DNA of 13,992 nt, taken from Candidatus Didemnitutus sp. (GTDB taxonomy: Bacteria > Verrucomicrobiota > Verrucomicrobiia > Opitutales > Opitutaceae). The notes under the pieces are model-generated. The model did not search any database. It saw nothing but the letters and a program-made list of their open reading frames with translations, and was not told the origin of the DNA. A program made the translations under genes and the position numbers. Shown here piece after piece: positions 13,502 to 13,992 of this stretch. The stretch is taken from assembly GCA_030682505.1 (NCBI GenBank), contig JAUXOH010000406.1:1-13992 (forward strand). Reading direction: 5' to 3'. Each line of letters starts with the position of its first letter. The first letter of the stretch is position 1.

Positions 13502-13992
13502 CTCCGGCCTCCTCGTCGTCGTTCGCCCCGGCTTCGCCAAAGGAAAGGGCGTATTTCGCCTTGAGCACCGCGTGCCGAACCGGAACGCACGCCAGCGGCC
13601 AGTCGTAGCCGTGTGAAAAATCGGTCCGGTCCGCCGTCAGTGCCCCGTAGCGCCCCGTCTCGAGCTGGCCCGCCAGTTGCCCCAGTCCTTTGAGCGCGAC
13701 CGGCAATTCAGCCAGCGCCACGCTGGTCGGCGCCAGTGCATCAGGTTTCACCATCCACACGCGCCCTTCCGTGGCACCGAGCGACTCCGCGGCCGCCAGA
13801 TAAATCCCCAACTGCAGCGACGCACCGCGCGCCATCGCGTCGGCGGAAAGTTTCGCATCCGCGCCCGTCTTGAAATCGACAATCTCCACCGTCGCACCCC
13901 TCCACTCGGGCCGGTCGGAGAGCACGAGGTCCATCCGGCCCGCGATTCCGAGCCGCGCGCCGCCGGGTCCGAGCGCAATCGTGGTGCCCGCG
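13494..13992 (-). CDS. addB: AddB-like PD-(D/E)XK exonuclease, C-terminal fragment
   Basis: The last 166 codons of a gene that enters from beyond the right edge; the frame is open to base 13991, so an internal ATG at 13934 is not its start. The visible part is a RecB-type nuclease domain: GRMDLVL (residues 18-24 of the fragment, Asp21), VEIVDFKTG (35-43, Asp39 and Lys41) and a Gln-containing helix SLQLGIYLAAA (58-68). As the upstream partner of addA it is best read as AddB/RexB, whose nuclease cuts one strand while AddA cuts the other. The tail after the nuclease has a single cysteine (in PLACVPV) and ends in an acidic segment. The triple-cysteine Fe-S staple that follows the nuclease in B. 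subtilis AddB is not present. Confidence 0.85.
   Translation of the reverse strand, partial: AGTTIALGPGGARLGIAGRMDLVLSDRPEWRGATVEIVDFKTGADAKLSADAMARGASLQLGIYLAAAESLGATEGRVWMVKPDALAPTSVALAELPVALKGLGQLAGQLETGRYGALTADRTDFSHGYDWPLACVPVRHAVLKAKYALSFGEAGANDDEEAGDE

Noticed and set aside
1..13992. CRISPR arrays, insertion sequences, tRNA or rRNA genes, riboswitches
   Set aside because: I saw no regularly spaced repeats, transposase motifs, cloverleaf-like elements or rRNA signatures. All gaps between genes are under 300 bp and explained by terminators and leaders.

Overview
The window looks like a chromosomal segment from a GC-rich Verrucomicrobia-type bacterium, with Opitutaceae as my best guess. 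I infer this from gene content and protein style: a PilM-N-O-P-Q-like cluster with a short secretin, a 33-residue mS38/bS22-like basic protein, an ECF sigma factor paired with a cysteine-free membrane protein, and mostly weak Shine-Dalgarno sequences. No 16S or other taxonomic marker is present, so the assignment is tentative. Nearly all genes are on the minus strand. The plus strand holds only the partial gene at the left edge and the CPBP protease gene.

Layout, left to right. (1) The 3' end of a class I (Fe-S) fumarase on the plus strand (to 289) converges on a minus-strand pair, yjbQ (309-728) and class II fumarase fumC (780-2168). (2) A minus-strand ECF sigma factor gene (3080-3709) is followed after 4 nt by a single-pass membrane protein gene, a probable anti-sigma partner (2257-3075), and then by a rho-independent terminator (2203-2233) just upstream of fumC. 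(3) A trans-polyprenyl diphosphate synthase (3753-4787, minus) is divergent from a CPBP-family intramembrane protease (4878-5492, plus). (4) A tightly overlapping five-gene minus-strand operon encodes a type IV pilus-type assembly platform, pilM-pilN-pilO-pilP-like-pilQ (9939 down to 5589), and ends in a strong terminator (5535-5565). (5) A 102-bp gene for a 33-aa, very basic AURKAIP1/mS38/bS22-like protein (10215-10316) is followed by two tandem hairpins, the second a terminator. (6) A minus-strand addB-addA-type double-strand-break repair operon runs off the right edge. The AddB-like nuclease is truncated by the window, and its stop codon overlaps the start of the complete AddA-like helicase-nuclease by 8 nt.

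How the genes work together. PilM (cytoplasmic), PilN and PilO (inner membrane), the PilP-like periplasmic protein and PilQ (outer-membrane secretin) would form a trans-envelope alignment complex. AddA and AddB would form a two-nuclease helicase complex that processes DNA ends for RecA. The two unrelated fumarases catalyse the same TCA-cycle step with and without an oxygen-sensitive Fe-S cluster. The polyprenyl synthase would supply the isoprenoid tail of a quinone or undecaprenyl-type carrier.

I see no mobile element, CRISPR array, tRNA or rRNA, and no clear candidate for a wholly new system. The points most worth a second look are the tiny bS22/mS38-like gene, the AddB C-terminus without its usual Fe-S cysteines, the minimal pilQ/pilP architecture, and the lower-GC sigma/membrane-protein pair. 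No intergenic stretch exceeds 300 bp. The largest, about 275 bp at 9940-10214, holds the tandem hairpins, a weak promoter candidate and the pilM leader.
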